Assembly: GCF_000223215.1 (NCBI RefSeq)
Contig: NC_017243.1
Coordinates: 186,001-250,000 of the forward strand
Length of the DNA: 64,000 bases
Direction: 5' to 3'
Origin: Brachyspira intermedia PWS/A
Lineage (GTDB): Bacteria > Spirochaetota > Brachyspiria > Brachyspirales > Brachyspiraceae
In this document: positions 9,089 through 17,460 of the stretch, in pieces
Layout: every line of letters begins with the position of its first letter
Position numbering within the stretch: position 1 is the first letter of the stretch
The notes under the pieces: model-generated
Told to the model about the DNA's origin: nothing
The model's input: only the letters and a program-made list of their open reading frames with translations
The model's database searches: none
Made by a program: the position numbers and the translations under genes

Positions 9089-9505
9089 ATGTCAGGAAAT
9101 GCTAATATTATAGTAATTGAAGGAAGATTAACAAAAGATCCAACTTATATGAAAACTAAAAATGGAAAATCTCTATGCAAATTTTCTATAGCTAATAACA
9201 GATTCTATTATACAAACGGAACTTTGCAAAAGGAAGTATATTTCTTTGATTTAGTTACTTGGGGATATAATGCGGATAGGGCAGCAGTTACTTTATTTAA
9301 AGGAAGACATGTACTTGTAAGCGGAGAATTAAGACAAAATATTTATACAGCAAAAGACGGTACTAAAAAAAGTGCTATTTATATACTAGCATTAGATATA
9401 AAAAATTTGGATAAGAAATCTATAGGAAATACTTCTTATACAAAAACTGCCAATAATCAAATAGTATCAGATTTTATTGAAGAGAATCTAGAGGAAGTAT
9501 TTTAG
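9089..9505 (+). CDS. ssb: Single-stranded DNA-binding protein
   Basis: A 138-residue SSB: the OB-fold covers about residues 5-108 (N-I-I-V-I-E-G-R-L-T-K-D-P, F-S-I-A-N-N-R, G-R-H-V-L-V-S-G-E-L). It coats single-stranded DNA in replication and repair as a tetramer. The C-terminal tail is short and acidic and ends E-E-V-F, a departure from the usual D-D-D-I-P-F partner-docking tip while keeping acid plus terminal Phe. AGGAG lies upstream of the ATG. The 3' end overlaps the convergent tmk gene by 32 bp, so the acidic tail of SSB is encoded antisense to the tmk C-terminus. It is shorter than a typical SSB (about 160-180) because the Gly-rich linker is nearly absent. Confidence 0.9.
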   Translation: MSGNANIIVIEGRLTKDPTYMKTKNGKSLCKFSIANNRFYYTNGTLQKEVYFFDLVTWGYNADRAAVTLFKGRHVLVSGELRQNIYTAKDGTKKSAIYILALDIKNLDKKSIGNTSYTKTANNQIVSDFIEENLEEVF

Positions 9506-10085
9506 ATTCTTTTATAGTATTTAAAATTTCATCTTTAATTGATTCTTGAGTTTTTGAAGCATCTATATGATGTATATATGAAGCATTAAAGGAGTAGAAT
9601 ACTTTATCAACTTCTTCTAAATAATGCTTATTTTCAAATCTATCAACGAATCCCCTTTTTTCCATGATTCTGTTTAAAGCAGTTTCTATATTAAGATGGA
9701 GTATGAATACTAGATCAGGCTCTAATATAAAATCTTTATGTAGATTGTATATATATTCTTTATCAATTCCTTTAGCACCTTGATATGCTATAGATGAATA
9801 CATATATCTGTCCAATACTATTACATATCCGTCATTAATGGCAGGTTTTATCATATGTTTTATATGCTCTTTTCTGTCGGCTATAAATAAGGATAACTCC
9901 TCTTCAGGTTTTAAATCTTTGGAAAGCATACTTTCTCTCAATTTAGAACCATAATAAGCATGAGTTGGTTCAAAAGTATATATAGATTTTATTCCAAGAC
10001 TATTCAAAGCATCAGTGAGCATCATGCCAATGCTTGATTTTCCTGAACCGTCAATACCTTCTAATACTATTAATTTTCCTTTCAT
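9474..10085 (-). CDS. tmk: Thymidylate kinase
   Basis: A 203-residue dTMP kinase that makes dTDP for DNA synthesis. The P-loop is G-I-D-G-S-G-K-S (10-17), followed by the F-E-P-T segment and the D-R-Y-M-Y-S-S-I-A-Y-Q-G motif that binds dTMP. Length and motif order fit the family. The start ATG is the only in-frame ATG before the P-loop. The gene converges on ssb with a 32-bp overlap and lies downstream of mraY on the same strand, separated by a 360-bp gap containing a hairpin. Nothing is unusual in the active site. Confidence 0.93.
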   Translation of the reverse strand: MKGKLIVLEGIDGSGKSSIGMMLTDALNSLGIKSIYTFEPTHAYYGSKLRESMLSKDLKPEEELSLFIADRKEHIKHMIKPAINDGYVIVLDRYMYSSIAYQGAKGIDKEYIYNLHKDFILEPDLVFILHLNIETALNRIMEKRGFVDRFENKHYLEEVDKVFYSFNASYIHHIDASKTQESIKDEILNTIKESKILPLDSLQ

Positions 10086-10445
10086 ATTATTTTTTCCTAA
10101 ATTATATTTACACCCTACCCGTATTATAAATATAACAATTATTAAAAATAAATCAAATTATTTAATAAAAATTGTTATATCATTTTGAAAAATGTTTGTC
10201 CGATTTCGGTTAATTTGAAAAACGGTCAAAATTTTTATGTTATTGATAAAAAATATTTATTTGTTATTTAAAATATTTATCCTAGTTTAGAATAATTTTT
10301 ATTTTATTATTGCTAAAAAATTGTTCGCTTACAATGATGACAAATCAATTTTACATATATCTACAATTTTTTATTATTATACTAATCTCCAATAAATTAG
10401 TCAACAAATTGACCAATTTATAGTCTATATTTTAATTATATTTAA
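10086..10445. other. mraY-tmk intergenic region with a long-loop hairpin
   Basis: No gene is seen in these 360 bp. At 10314-10373 an 11-bp perfect stem (TAAAAAATTGT against ACAATTTTTTA) closes a loop of about 38 bases. Read on the minus strand its edge, AGCGAACAATTTTT then TAGCAATAATAAAA, is shared with the leader of the uptake operon at 30425-30512. A second inverted repeat lies at 10392-10421 just past the mraY stop, without a T run. The rest is AT-rich and should contain the tmk promoter on the minus strand. Confidence 0.5.
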
Positions 10446-11597
10446 TTATCTTATTTTAAGCGTAGCTATACCAATAAGAGCCATTATTATTCCTATAATA
10501 TAGAATCTAAATACCACCTGAGTTTCTTTCCAGCCCGATTTCTCAAAATGGTGATGCAAAGGGGCCATTTTGAATATACGTTTTTTATTAAAGAATTTAT
10601 AAGAAAATACTTGTAAAACTACACTTAAAGCTTCTGCCACATAAACGGCACCTATTATAACAAGAAGCAATTCATGTTTTATAAATAAGGCTATAATACC
10701 CAAAACTCCGCCTAAAGATAAACTTCCAACGTCCCCCATAAATACCTGAGCAGGGTGAGCATTAAACCATAAGAATCCTAAACCTGCACCTATTAAAGCG
10801 CCTACAAAAACTGTAACCTCTCCTGCATCTGATATGAAAGGTATTTTTAAATAAGTTGCTATTAATGAGTTTCCTGATACATAAGAGAGAACAGCCAAAG
10901 CCATAGACATTATTATTAATAGACCTATAGCAAGTCCGTCAAGTCCGTCAGTTAAATTTACAGCATTACTCATACTCACTACAACAAATGTAGCAAATGG
11001 TATATACAAAATTTTTAAGTCTATATATATTGTACTTGCAAATGGTAAAAATATAGTAGAAGAAGGAACTTGAGCCACTTTTACAGCTTCCAATACTCCT
11101 ATACCTTGATTGAGTTCAAATGTCATTAAAAATGTTGATTTATCAAAATAGTATAAGTAAACACCTATTATTATTCCTACAAAAGTTTGAAAAAATATTT
11201 TATATTTTCCCGGAAGTCCTTTTGAATTTTTATATTTTATTTTTAGGAAATCATCTAAGAAACCAGCTATTGAAAGTATTACTAATGATACAGTTAGAAG
11301 TATTATTTTTAAATTATCTAATTCAGCCCATAACAGCACACTAATCAATATGCTTCCTACTATAAATATACCTCCCATAGTAGGTGTACCTGTTTTTACT
11401 AAATGTGTTTCAGGACCGTCATCTCTTACTACTTGTCCAAAATTTAATTTTCTTAATTTCTCTATGATATTAGGAGCAAATAAAAGTACTAATATCAATG
11501 CAGTAGCTACAGCACCTGCAGTTCTGAATGTAATATATCTAAATAGGTTAAAACCAAAAAATGATTCTCTTAATGGATAAAAAATTTGATACAACAT
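10446..11597 (-). CDS. mraY: Phospho-N-acetylmuramoyl-pentapeptide transferase
   Basis: A 383-residue polytopic membrane enzyme that transfers phospho-MurNAc-pentapeptide to undecaprenyl phosphate, giving lipid I in peptidoglycan synthesis. Diagnostic segments are T-P-T-M-G-G-I (near residue 72), the catalytic pair D-D-F-L-K, N-A-V-N-L-T-D-G-L-D-G-L, F-M-G-D-V-G-S-L-S-L-G-G and the His-rich M-A-P-L-H-H-H-F-E loop. About ten transmembrane helices are expected. It is not embedded in a mur/fts cluster here, unlike in many bacteria; the neighbours are tmk and a flavin reductase. The ribosome-binding site is weak (AAGG about 12 bp upstream). The start gives the usual family length. Confidence 0.95.
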   Translation of the reverse strand: MLYQIFYPLRESFFGFNLFRYITFRTAGAVATALILVLLFAPNIIEKLRKLNFGQVVRDDGPETHLVKTGTPTMGGIFIVGSILISVLLWAELDNLKIILLTVSLVILSIAGFLDDFLKIKYKNSKGLPGKYKIFFQTFVGIIIGVYLYYFDKSTFLMTFELNQGIGVLEAVKVAQVPSSTIFLPFASTIYIDLKILYIPFATFVVVSMSNAVNLTDGLDGLAIGLLIIMSMALAVLSYVSGNSLIATYLKIPFISDAGEVTVFVGALIGAGLGFLWFNAHPAQVFMGDVGSLSLGGVLGIIALFIKHELLLVIIGAVYVAEALSVVLQVFSYKFFNKKRIFKMAPLHHHFEKSGWKETQVVFRFYIIGIIMALIGIATLKIR

Positions 11598-11755
11598 AAT
11601 TATTTACAACCTTTATATAATTGAAAAAGTTAAATGTTTATTGTAAATATACTATTATATATATATTGTTTTGTCAATTAAAAATATTATGTTAATTAAT
11701 TATTTTTTTAAAATTATAATAAAAATTATAATTGAATGATTTTATGCAAATATAA

Positions 11756-11781
11756 GGCAGTGCATATTTCTATACACTGCC
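11756..11781 (-). terminator. Hairpin terminator of the flavin reductase gene
   Basis: An 11-bp stem (GGCAGTG...CACTGCC core, one wobble) with a 4-base loop lies 35 bp past the stop codon of the minus-strand gene. Confidence 0.6.
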
Positions 11782-11815
11782 GTAAAATTGGGGTAAAAAT
11801 TAGTTTGATTTATTA

Positions 11816-12613
11816 TTATGAGATTTTTTCAAAGTTACTTTTAGGCTCACCGCATATAGGACATTTCCAATCGCTTGGTAAATCCTCGAAAGGTATATCG
11901 CCGTTATATATATGATTACAAGTTCTGCATTTATAAACTGCAGATGATTTATTTTTATTAGGCTCTACTTTTACGAAATTCTTTTTAGGTTCACCGCATA
12001 TAGGGCATACCCAATCTTCTGGTAAATCTTCAAAAGGTGTATCGCCTTTATATTCAAATCCGCAAGTTTTACATTTATAAACAGCTTTATTGCTATTGCT
12101 ATCTTCTTTCTTATAAGCATTAGCAGTTGAAGCATTAGGAGGTGTTGTGCCTTTAACAACATTATGATAATAAGCATAAGTCATAGATGCTGTTTGATTA
12201 TCAAATATATCAGCATCTAGAAGCTCTCCTATAAATATAGTATGAGTATATACTTCAAAACTGTTTACTACTTTACATACTAAATATGCATTTGCTGCTT
12301 TAATTACAGGTAAACCTTCTTTCATTTCATAAGCAACATTTTCAAATTTATTATTATCTCTTGAACTTCTAAATCCAAACCCTCCTATTAATGTAGAATC
12401 GCTTTTTTCTGAAAGTATAGATAAAGCAAATTTACCATGTTTCTTTATACATTCATTAGTATAATTGTTTCTATTAACACTAATCATAATAGTTGTAGGT
12501 GTAGCTGTTATTTGAGTAGAAGTATTTATAGTACAGCCTACAGGTTTATCATTATCCATAGTTGTTAAAATATACATTCCATAAGAAAGTTTAGTTAAAG
12601 CAAAATCGTTCAT
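11816..12613 (-). CDS. Flavin reductase fused to two rubredoxin domains (Hrb-like)
   Basis: A 265-residue fusion. Residues 1-155 are a flavin-reductase-like FMN-binding domain ([16 protein letters not shown]). Residues 178-215 and 227-262 are two compact rubredoxin domains with iron ligands C181, C184, C203, C206 and C229, C232, C251, C254. Both carry the P-F-E-D-L-P-x-D-W signature. Flavin reductase-rubredoxin fusions (high-molecular-weight rubredoxin, Hrb) pass electrons from NAD(P)H to flavodiiron or rubrerythrin partners that remove oxygen or NO in anaerobes. Two rubredoxin modules in tandem are less usual than one. No flavodiiron gene is adjacent. It appears monocistronic. Confidence 0.88.
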   Translation of the reverse strand: MNDFALTKLSYGMYILTTMDNDKPVGCTINTSTQITATPTTIMISVNRNNYTNECIKKHGKFALSILSEKSDSTLIGGFGFRSSRDNNKFENVAYEMKEGLPVIKAANAYLVCKVVNSFEVYTHTIFIGELLDADIFDNQTASMTYAYYHNVVKGTTPPNASTANAYKKEDSNSNKAVYKCKTCGFEYKGDTPFEDLPEDWVCPICGEPKKNFVKVEPNKNKSSAVYKCRTCNHIYNGDIPFEDLPSDWKCPICGEPKSNFEKIS

Positions 12614-12711
12614 ATACCCTGTCCTTATTGATAATAATTACTAATTATATAGTTATTTTATAAAAAATCAATACTAAATAATAATTTTTAAACAAAAAAT
12701 TGAGAAGATTT

Positions 12712-13288
12712 TAAATCGAGCATCTATCAGCTTTATCTGATAGAGTTTTTAAAGCGATATTTTTTATATATAATAAGAAGTTTATAGCTAGCAATTTTAA
12801 AGCTATAAATAAGCAGCTGATAACTTTAGTTGTCAGTTATTAAAAAATAAAAAATCGAGCGTCTATCAGCTTTATCTGATAGAGTTTTTAAAGCGAGATT
12901 TTTTATATATAATAAGAAGTTTATAGCTAGTAATTTTAAAGCTATAAATAAGCAGCTGATAACTTTAGTTGTCAGTTATTAAAAAATAAAAAATCGAGCG
13001 TCTATCAGCTTTATCTGATAGAGTTTTTAAAGCGAGATTTTTTATATATAAGCAAAAATAAAAAATCGAGCGTCTATCAGCTTTAGCTGATAGAGTTTTT
13101 AAAGCGATATTTTTTATATATAATAAGAAGTTTATAGCTAGCAATTTTAAAGCTATAAATGAGCAGCTGATAACTTTAGTTGTCAGCTATTTTTGAGCTC
13201 ATTTATAGCTAGCAATTTTAAAGCTATAAATGAGCAGCTGATAACTTTAGTTGTCAGCTATTTTTGAGCTCATTTATAGCTAGCAATA
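12712..13288. repeat. Tandem array of 139-bp hairpin-rich units (gap 12614-13357)
   Basis: Near-identical units begin with TCTATCAG at 12723, 12862, 13001 and 13073: two steps of 139 bp, then a shortened 72-bp unit. The end is two copies of a ~72-bp unit containing GAGCTCATTTATAGCTAGC. Each unit holds three perfect or near-perfect hairpins: TCTATCAG/CTGATAGA, TTTATAGCT/AGCTATAAA and AGCTGATAAC/GTTGTCAGCT. No coding frame is present. A single related unit recurs at 19631-19766. The array ends at the terminator of the first protease gene and starts ~100 bp upstream of the flavin reductase start codon. Confidence 0.85.
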
Positions 13289-13296
13289 ATGAAAAA

Positions 13297-13333
13297 AAAA
13301 TCAGACTGCCATTTATAATAACAATCTGATTTT
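13297..13333 (-). terminator. Terminator of protease gene 1
   Basis: AAAATCAGA (13297-13305) pairs perfectly with TCTGATTTT (13325-13333); read on the minus strand the stem is followed by a run of T. It lies 25 bp past the protease stop codon. Confidence 0.7.
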
Positions 13334-13357
13334 ATTTTTTATTATCTATATATCTTA

Positions 13358-14629
13358 TTAATCAATTACTTTATCTATATAAAATAATTCGTCTGTTAAA
13401 TTAGCTCTTTGATATTTAATTGAAGAGTTCAAGTTATCTGCTTTCTTTATAGTAAGATTTACAACATCTTCTTTGTTAGCAAGTCCTGCTGTTGTATTTA
13501 CAGAATTATTTATCACAACAGAAAGTCCTGTTTGTCCTAATTGTCTTGTTAATAATTTATTACCGCTTATATTATTATTAGCAGTGCTATAAACTACTAA
13601 TGACTTAGGCAATAAAGGTATGCTTCCATTTTGATTAAAGTTTTTATCAGTTGGATCTATAGGAGCTATATTTAGTCCTTGAACTTCATTTTTACTGACT
13701 CCTTCTATCCAATTAAGCAAAACAGTATCCATATCATTTCCAAGACCATATTTTGATGTAATATTTAGAAGCCTTTGTTCACTTGTTAATGAAGGATCAG
13801 AATGTGCTATTTCTTTATAAATATTAAAGTTTCCGCCTGTTCTAGCATCAAGCCATTTCATAAACATTGATGAAGAAGCATAACTAAGTAATACATGACC
13901 AGGAGTAAATACAAAACTCCAATCAGTGTACATAAAATACCAAGAGTAAAAAGAATAATAAGGATTATTTATGAAAAAATTTATTCTCGAATCAGTAAGA
14001 GTTGATGAAAATAGATGAGATGTAGATTCTGAAAGTGATTCATTAAGCCATATATCCATTGCTTTATTTTTGAGCATTGCATTGTTATAATAGTTAATTA
14101 AATGCTGTAATTCATGCATCATAAGTCCTATTGTACTTTCACTGGTAGGAACATTAATATGTAAATATTCTCCAGGTACTCCAGACTTACCGTATATTAA
14201 ATCATTGGCACTAAAATATCCTCCTGTTATTGATGTGGTTATATTTGTATTAAGGTTAGCCATTAAAAATATTACTTTTCCATTTCCGTCAAAATCAGGA
14301 ATTTCTCCATATATTTCTATTTCTTTAGGTATGTAATTTTCAAACTCTCTTAAAAAAGATAATATATCTCCTTTTGTGATGCCTTTATCAATCTGACTTT
14401 CTTCTACATAAATAATTGCATTTGCTGATTCAGCTAGCTTTTTAAATGTCCCTTCAACAGCAATCATAGCATCTGTTTTGCCGTCATTTATTTTATAATA
14501 ATATGTTTTTCTTATGGCGTTATTAGGTTCATAATATGTTATATCACTTACAGAAGGTGCTGTAACTTTATTACCGCATGAAGCAATAAACATAAAGATA
14601 ATGAATAAAAATATGTAACTTTTCTTCAT
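13358..14629 (-). CDS. Lipoprotein zinc metallopeptidase, M30-like (paralogue 1 of 5)
   Basis: A 423-residue predicted lipoprotein protease. The signal peptide ends in lipobox F-I-A-S-C with Cys 18. The zinc site is M-M-H-E-L-Q-H-L-I-N (HELQH at 172-176), followed by W-L-N-E-S-L-S-E (E197/E201), one of which is the likely third ligand; this layout resembles the hyicolysin (M30) group. Other conserved blocks are E-I-E-I-Y-G, D-G-N-G-K-V-I-F-L-M-A and G-E-Y-L-H. The C-terminal ~100 residues are beta-rich. AAGGAATAACTT lies before the ATG. It is divergent from the small lipoprotein at 14815 across a 185-bp region with a palindrome. The substrate is unknown. Confidence 0.8.
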   Translation of the reverse strand: MKKSYIFLFIIFMFIASCGNKVTAPSVSDITYYEPNNAIRKTYYYKINDGKTDAMIAVEGTFKKLAESANAIIYVEESQIDKGITKGDILSFLREFENYIPKEIEIYGEIPDFDGNGKVIFLMANLNTNITTSITGGYFSANDLIYGKSGVPGEYLHINVPTSESTIGLMMHELQHLINYYNNAMLKNKAMDIWLNESLSESTSHLFSSTLTDSRINFFINNPYYSFYSWYFMYTDWSFVFTPGHVLLSYASSSMFMKWLDARTGGNFNIYKEIAHSDPSLTSEQRLLNITSKYGLGNDMDTVLLNWIEGVSKNEVQGLNIAPIDPTDKNFNQNGSIPLLPKSLVVYSTANNNISGNKLLTRQLGQTGLSVVINNSVNTTAGLANKEDVVNLTIKKADNLNSSIKYQRANLTDELFYIDKVID

Positions 14630-14653
14630 AAGTTATTCCTTATAATTTTTGAT

Positions 14654-14682
14654 TTAAGCAAATAATAATATTATTTGCTTAA
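14654..14682. promoter_or_regulatory. 29-bp perfect palindrome in a divergent promoter region, unit 1
   Basis: TTAAGCAAATAAT (14654-14666), a central base pair step and its exact reverse complement up to 14682 lie between the divergent starts at 14629 and 14815. The position, 25 bp from the protease start codon, suits an operator or a leader hairpin. The same sequence with one changed base occurs in unit 2 and a degenerate one in unit 3. Confidence 0.5.
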
Positions 14683-14814
14683 TAGTAAATTTTTTTACTT
14701 ATTATTACAATATGAAATTATCTAATATCTTATAAAATTAATTTTTTATTAATATTGAATAAATTTAGAATAGATGTTATTGTATTTTTTATAATAAAAT
14801 TATTAGAGGTAAAA

Positions 14815-15282
14815 ATGAATAAAAAAGTAAAATATATTATTTTTATTATTTCTGTATTAATTTTTATTTCAGGATGTAAAAACAATGCTACAAATCCCAG
14901 CACTTTTGAAGAAATAGGAAAATATAGAGGAACTTGGGTTGCAGACAAGTGTGAGGCTATTGATTTTAATACTGATAAATGGATTGAGAAAGAATATCCA
15001 ATATCTATTGAAATAAATAATGATACTGATGTATTAATTATGAATGTTCCTGTTGATTCCGTTAAATATTTAAAAGATACTATTGATACTTTTGATTTAT
15101 ATGTTTCAGTCGACAAAGCACCGCTATTACCGCCCCCTGAAATAACTGGTACAGTTTCTGAAGTTTATTATAGAATGGCATTCAATAGTTACAATTCAGC
15201 TACAATGGTTATGATTATAAAAACTACGGATAATATTAATTCTTCCATTTTTAGCTTGATAAGATGTTCATTAAAAAAATAA
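14815..15282 (+). CDS. Small GTW-motif lipoprotein (partner 1)
   Basis: A 155-residue predicted lipoprotein: MNKKVKYIIF start, lipobox I-S-G-C with Cys 21, an Asn/Thr linker and then G-K-Y-R-G-T-W (35-41) opening a beta-rich domain. The start is ATG 14815, which has AGAGG 6 bp upstream; the frame runs 20 codons further upstream but that stretch is the promoter region, conserved in the next unit. G-x-W near the start of a small all-beta domain is reminiscent of lipocalin-type barrels; this is a weak structural analogy only. It is divergent from protease 1 and convergent with protease 2, with its own strong terminator. Confidence 0.75.
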   Translation: MNKKVKYIIFIISVLIFISGCKNNATNPSTFEEIGKYRGTWVADKCEAIDFNTDKWIEKEYPISIEINNDTDVLIMNVPVDSVKYLKDTIDTFDLYVSVDKAPLLPPPEITGTVSEVYYRMAFNSYNSATMVMIIKTTDNINSSIFSLIRCSLKK

Positions 15283-15307
15283 GTTAATATTTTATTATAT
15301 GTAAAAA

Positions 15308-15336
15308 AACCTGCTCTATATATGAGCAGGTTTTTT
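15308..15336 (+). terminator. Terminator of small lipoprotein 1
   Basis: AACCTGCTC (15308-15316), loop TATATAT, GAGCAGGTT (15324-15332) then T run: a perfect 9-bp stem, with an A run on the left that makes it usable in both directions. Confidence 0.85.
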
Positions 15337-15382
15337 ATTATTATAAAAATTGTAAAATCAGTCTGACAATTACAATCTTATT

Positions 15383-16717
15383 TTATTGTTTTTTGATATT
15401 TTTTTCATCTTCCTCAGTAATTACTTTATCTATGAAATATTCTCTATCTTGTAAATTGAATCTTTGATATTTAATTGAAGAGTTCAAATTAGCTGCTTTC
15501 TTTATAGTAAGCTCTTCAACATTTGCTTTATCAGCAATTACTGCTGCTGCCAAATTTTGTCCTTGATTTTCAGAATTATTTATTACAACAGAAAGTCCAG
15601 TTTTTCCTAATGGTCTTGTTTCTAATCTACCGCTGGTTGTTATTTGAGGATTATCAGCAGTACTATAAACTACTAATGACTTAGGCAATAATGGTATTTT
15701 TCCATTTATATTAAATTTTGGATCAGTTGGATCTATAGCAGATAGCTTTAGTCCTGGAACAACTCCATTGTTTATATCTGCTATCCAATCAAGCAATACA
15801 GTATCCATATCATTTGCAAAACCATGTTTTGATAAAACATTCATAAGTCTTTGTTCGCTTGTTGGTGCAGAAGGAGAATGTGCTATTTCTTTATAAATTT
15901 CCTGCTTTCCGCCTGTTTTACTATCAAGCCATTTCATAAATATTGATGAAGAACCGTAACTCATCAATATATTTCCATATCCTCCAACTGGGACTGTTCC
16001 TTGAGGAGTACCGTCAGTATATACTAAATTCCAAGTGTAAAAAGAATAATAAGTAGATGTGTTAAAAATATATTCTCTTTCTTTAGCAATAGGTTCTGAA
16101 AATATAAGAGAAGTAGATTCTGAAAGTGCTTCATTAAGCCATATATCCATTGATTTGCCTTGCATTAGATTGTTATAAGCGTTAATTAAATGCTGTAATT
16201 CATGCATCATAATACCCAATGTTATATCAGAAACAGGAAGATTAACATGTAAATATTCTCCAGGTTCTCCGTTCTTACCATTAATTAAATCAGATGGCTG
16301 AAAATATCCTCCCAGTCCTGTTGTAGTTACATTTGTATTAATATCAGCCATTAAAAATATTACTTTTCCATTTCCGTCAATATCAGGAATTTCTCCATAT
16401 ATTTCTATTTCTCTAGGCAGGTAATTTTCAAATTTTCTTAAAAAAGATATTACACCAGCTTTTGTGATGCCTTTATCAATCTGACTTTCTTCTACATAGA
16501 TAATTGCATTTGCTGATTCAGCTATCTTTTTAAATGCTCCTTCTTTAGCTATCATACTTTGATCTTTGTTATCCTTTATACTATAAGTATATGTTTTTAT
16601 TATCGTATTATTAGGATCATAATATGTTATATCACTTACAGAAGGTGCTGTAACTTTATTACCGCATGAAATAATAAACATAAAAATAATGAATAAAAAT
16701 ATATGACTTTTCTTCAT
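15383..16717 (-). CDS. Lipoprotein zinc metallopeptidase, M30-like (paralogue 2 of 5)
   Basis: A 444-residue paralogue of the previous protease, nearly identical over its first ~35 residues (lipobox F-I-I-S-C, Cys 18). The zinc motif HELQH is at 172-176, followed by W-L-N-E-A-L-S-E. Compared with paralogue 1 it has an insertion around residues 235-245 (T-P-Q-G-T-V-P-V-G-G) and a longer C-terminal tail ending D-E-K-N-I-K-K-Q. AAGGAATAACTT precedes the ATG. It is divergent from the small lipoprotein at 16903 and convergent with the one at 14815. All catalytic residues are intact, so it is probably functional. The substrate is unknown. Confidence 0.8.
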   Translation of the reverse strand: MKKSHIFLFIIFMFIISCGNKVTAPSVSDITYYDPNNTIIKTYTYSIKDNKDQSMIAKEGAFKKIAESANAIIYVEESQIDKGITKAGVISFLRKFENYLPREIEIYGEIPDIDGNGKVIFLMADINTNVTTTGLGGYFQPSDLINGKNGEPGEYLHVNLPVSDITLGIMMHELQHLINAYNNLMQGKSMDIWLNEALSESTSLIFSEPIAKEREYIFNTSTYYSFYTWNLVYTDGTPQGTVPVGGYGNILMSYGSSSIFMKWLDSKTGGKQEIYKEIAHSPSAPTSEQRLMNVLSKHGFANDMDTVLLDWIADINNGVVPGLKLSAIDPTDPKFNINGKIPLLPKSLVVYSTADNPQITTSGRLETRPLGKTGLSVVINNSENQGQNLAAAVIADKANVEELTIKKAANLNSSIKYQRFNLQDREYFIDKVITEEDEKNIKKQ

Positions 16718-16741
16718 AAGTTATTCCTTATAATTTTTGAT

Positions 16742-16770
16742 TTAAGTAAATAATAATATTATTTGCTTAA
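16742..16770. promoter_or_regulatory. Palindrome in the divergent promoter region, unit 2
   Basis: The same 29-bp palindrome as at 14654-14682, with one arm carrying GTAAAT instead of GCAAAT (a G-T pair if transcribed). The whole 185-bp spacer is almost identical to that of unit 1, showing recent duplication or conversion of the regulatory region. Confidence 0.5.
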
Positions 16771-16902
16771 TAGTAATTTTTTTTACATATTATTACAATA
16801 TGAAATTATCTAATATCTTATAAAATTAATTTTTTATTAATATTGAATAAATTTAGAATAGATGTTATTGTATTTTTTATAATAAAATTATTAGAGGTAA
16901 AA

Positions 16903-17382
16903 ATGAATAAAAAAGTAAAATATATTATTTTTATTATTTCTGTATTAATTTTTATTTTAGGATGTAAAAACAATGCTACAAATCCCAGCACTTTTGAAGA
17001 ATTAGGAAAATATAGAGGAACTTGGGTTGCCGATAATGTTTATATGCTGGATCTTTCGAATGATCAATTTTTACAGTCAGGAAATGGAATGACTATTAAA
17101 ATAAATAGCGATACGGATACAGTAATTGATAATATTGTTCCTATTTCAATTAGGCATTTACCTGATACAGTTGATAGTTATTATTTATATATTTCGACTG
17201 ATGATGTTCCTCCTCAGTATTTATCAAAGATTACTGCGGAAGGTGGACAAGTTAATGGAGCTTATTATAAACTGGAATTTACTAGTCATAATTCACTCAA
17301 AATATATATGATTCTTCAATGTAGAGCAGGATTAAACCCTTTTAATTTAGTAATACAAAAAGCTGACTTAAGAAGTAATTAA
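16903..17382 (+). CDS. Small GTW-motif lipoprotein (partner 2)
   Basis: A 159-residue predicted lipoprotein. The first ~45 residues, including lipobox L-G-C (Cys 21) and G-K-Y-R-G-T-W-V-A-D, match partner 1 almost exactly; beyond that the two diverge sharply. This one instead matches partner 3 (T-I-K-I-N-S-D-T-D, H-L-P-D-T-V-D, A-Y-Y-K-L-E-F-T-S). The start with AGAGG upstream is ATG 16903. The mosaic suggests gene conversion of the 5' part between neighbours. It is divergent from protease 2 and ends in its own terminator. The function is unknown; I infer a partner role from the repeated pairing. Confidence 0.75.
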   Translation: MNKKVKYIIFIISVLIFILGCKNNATNPSTFEELGKYRGTWVADNVYMLDLSNDQFLQSGNGMTIKINSDTDTVIDNIVPISIRHLPDTVDSYYLYISTDDVPPQYLSKITAEGGQVNGAYYKLEFTSHNSLKIYMILQCRAGLNPFNLVIQKADLRSN

Positions 17383-17402
17383 TAATTTTGATGTATATAC
17401 AA

Positions 17403-17437
17403 AATAACCTGCCCTATATATGAGCAGGTTATTTTGT
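17403..17437 (+). terminator. Terminator of small lipoprotein 2
   Basis: AATAACCTGC (17403-17412) pairs with GCAGGTTATT (17424-17433), a variant of the terminators after partners 1 and 5. Confidence 0.75.
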
Positions 17438-17460
17438 TTATAAACCATTACAATCTTATT

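Noticed and set aside
12712-13288. CRISPR array
   Set aside because: The repeat period is 139 bp with near-identical content throughout; there are no unique spacers between short repeats and no cas genes.
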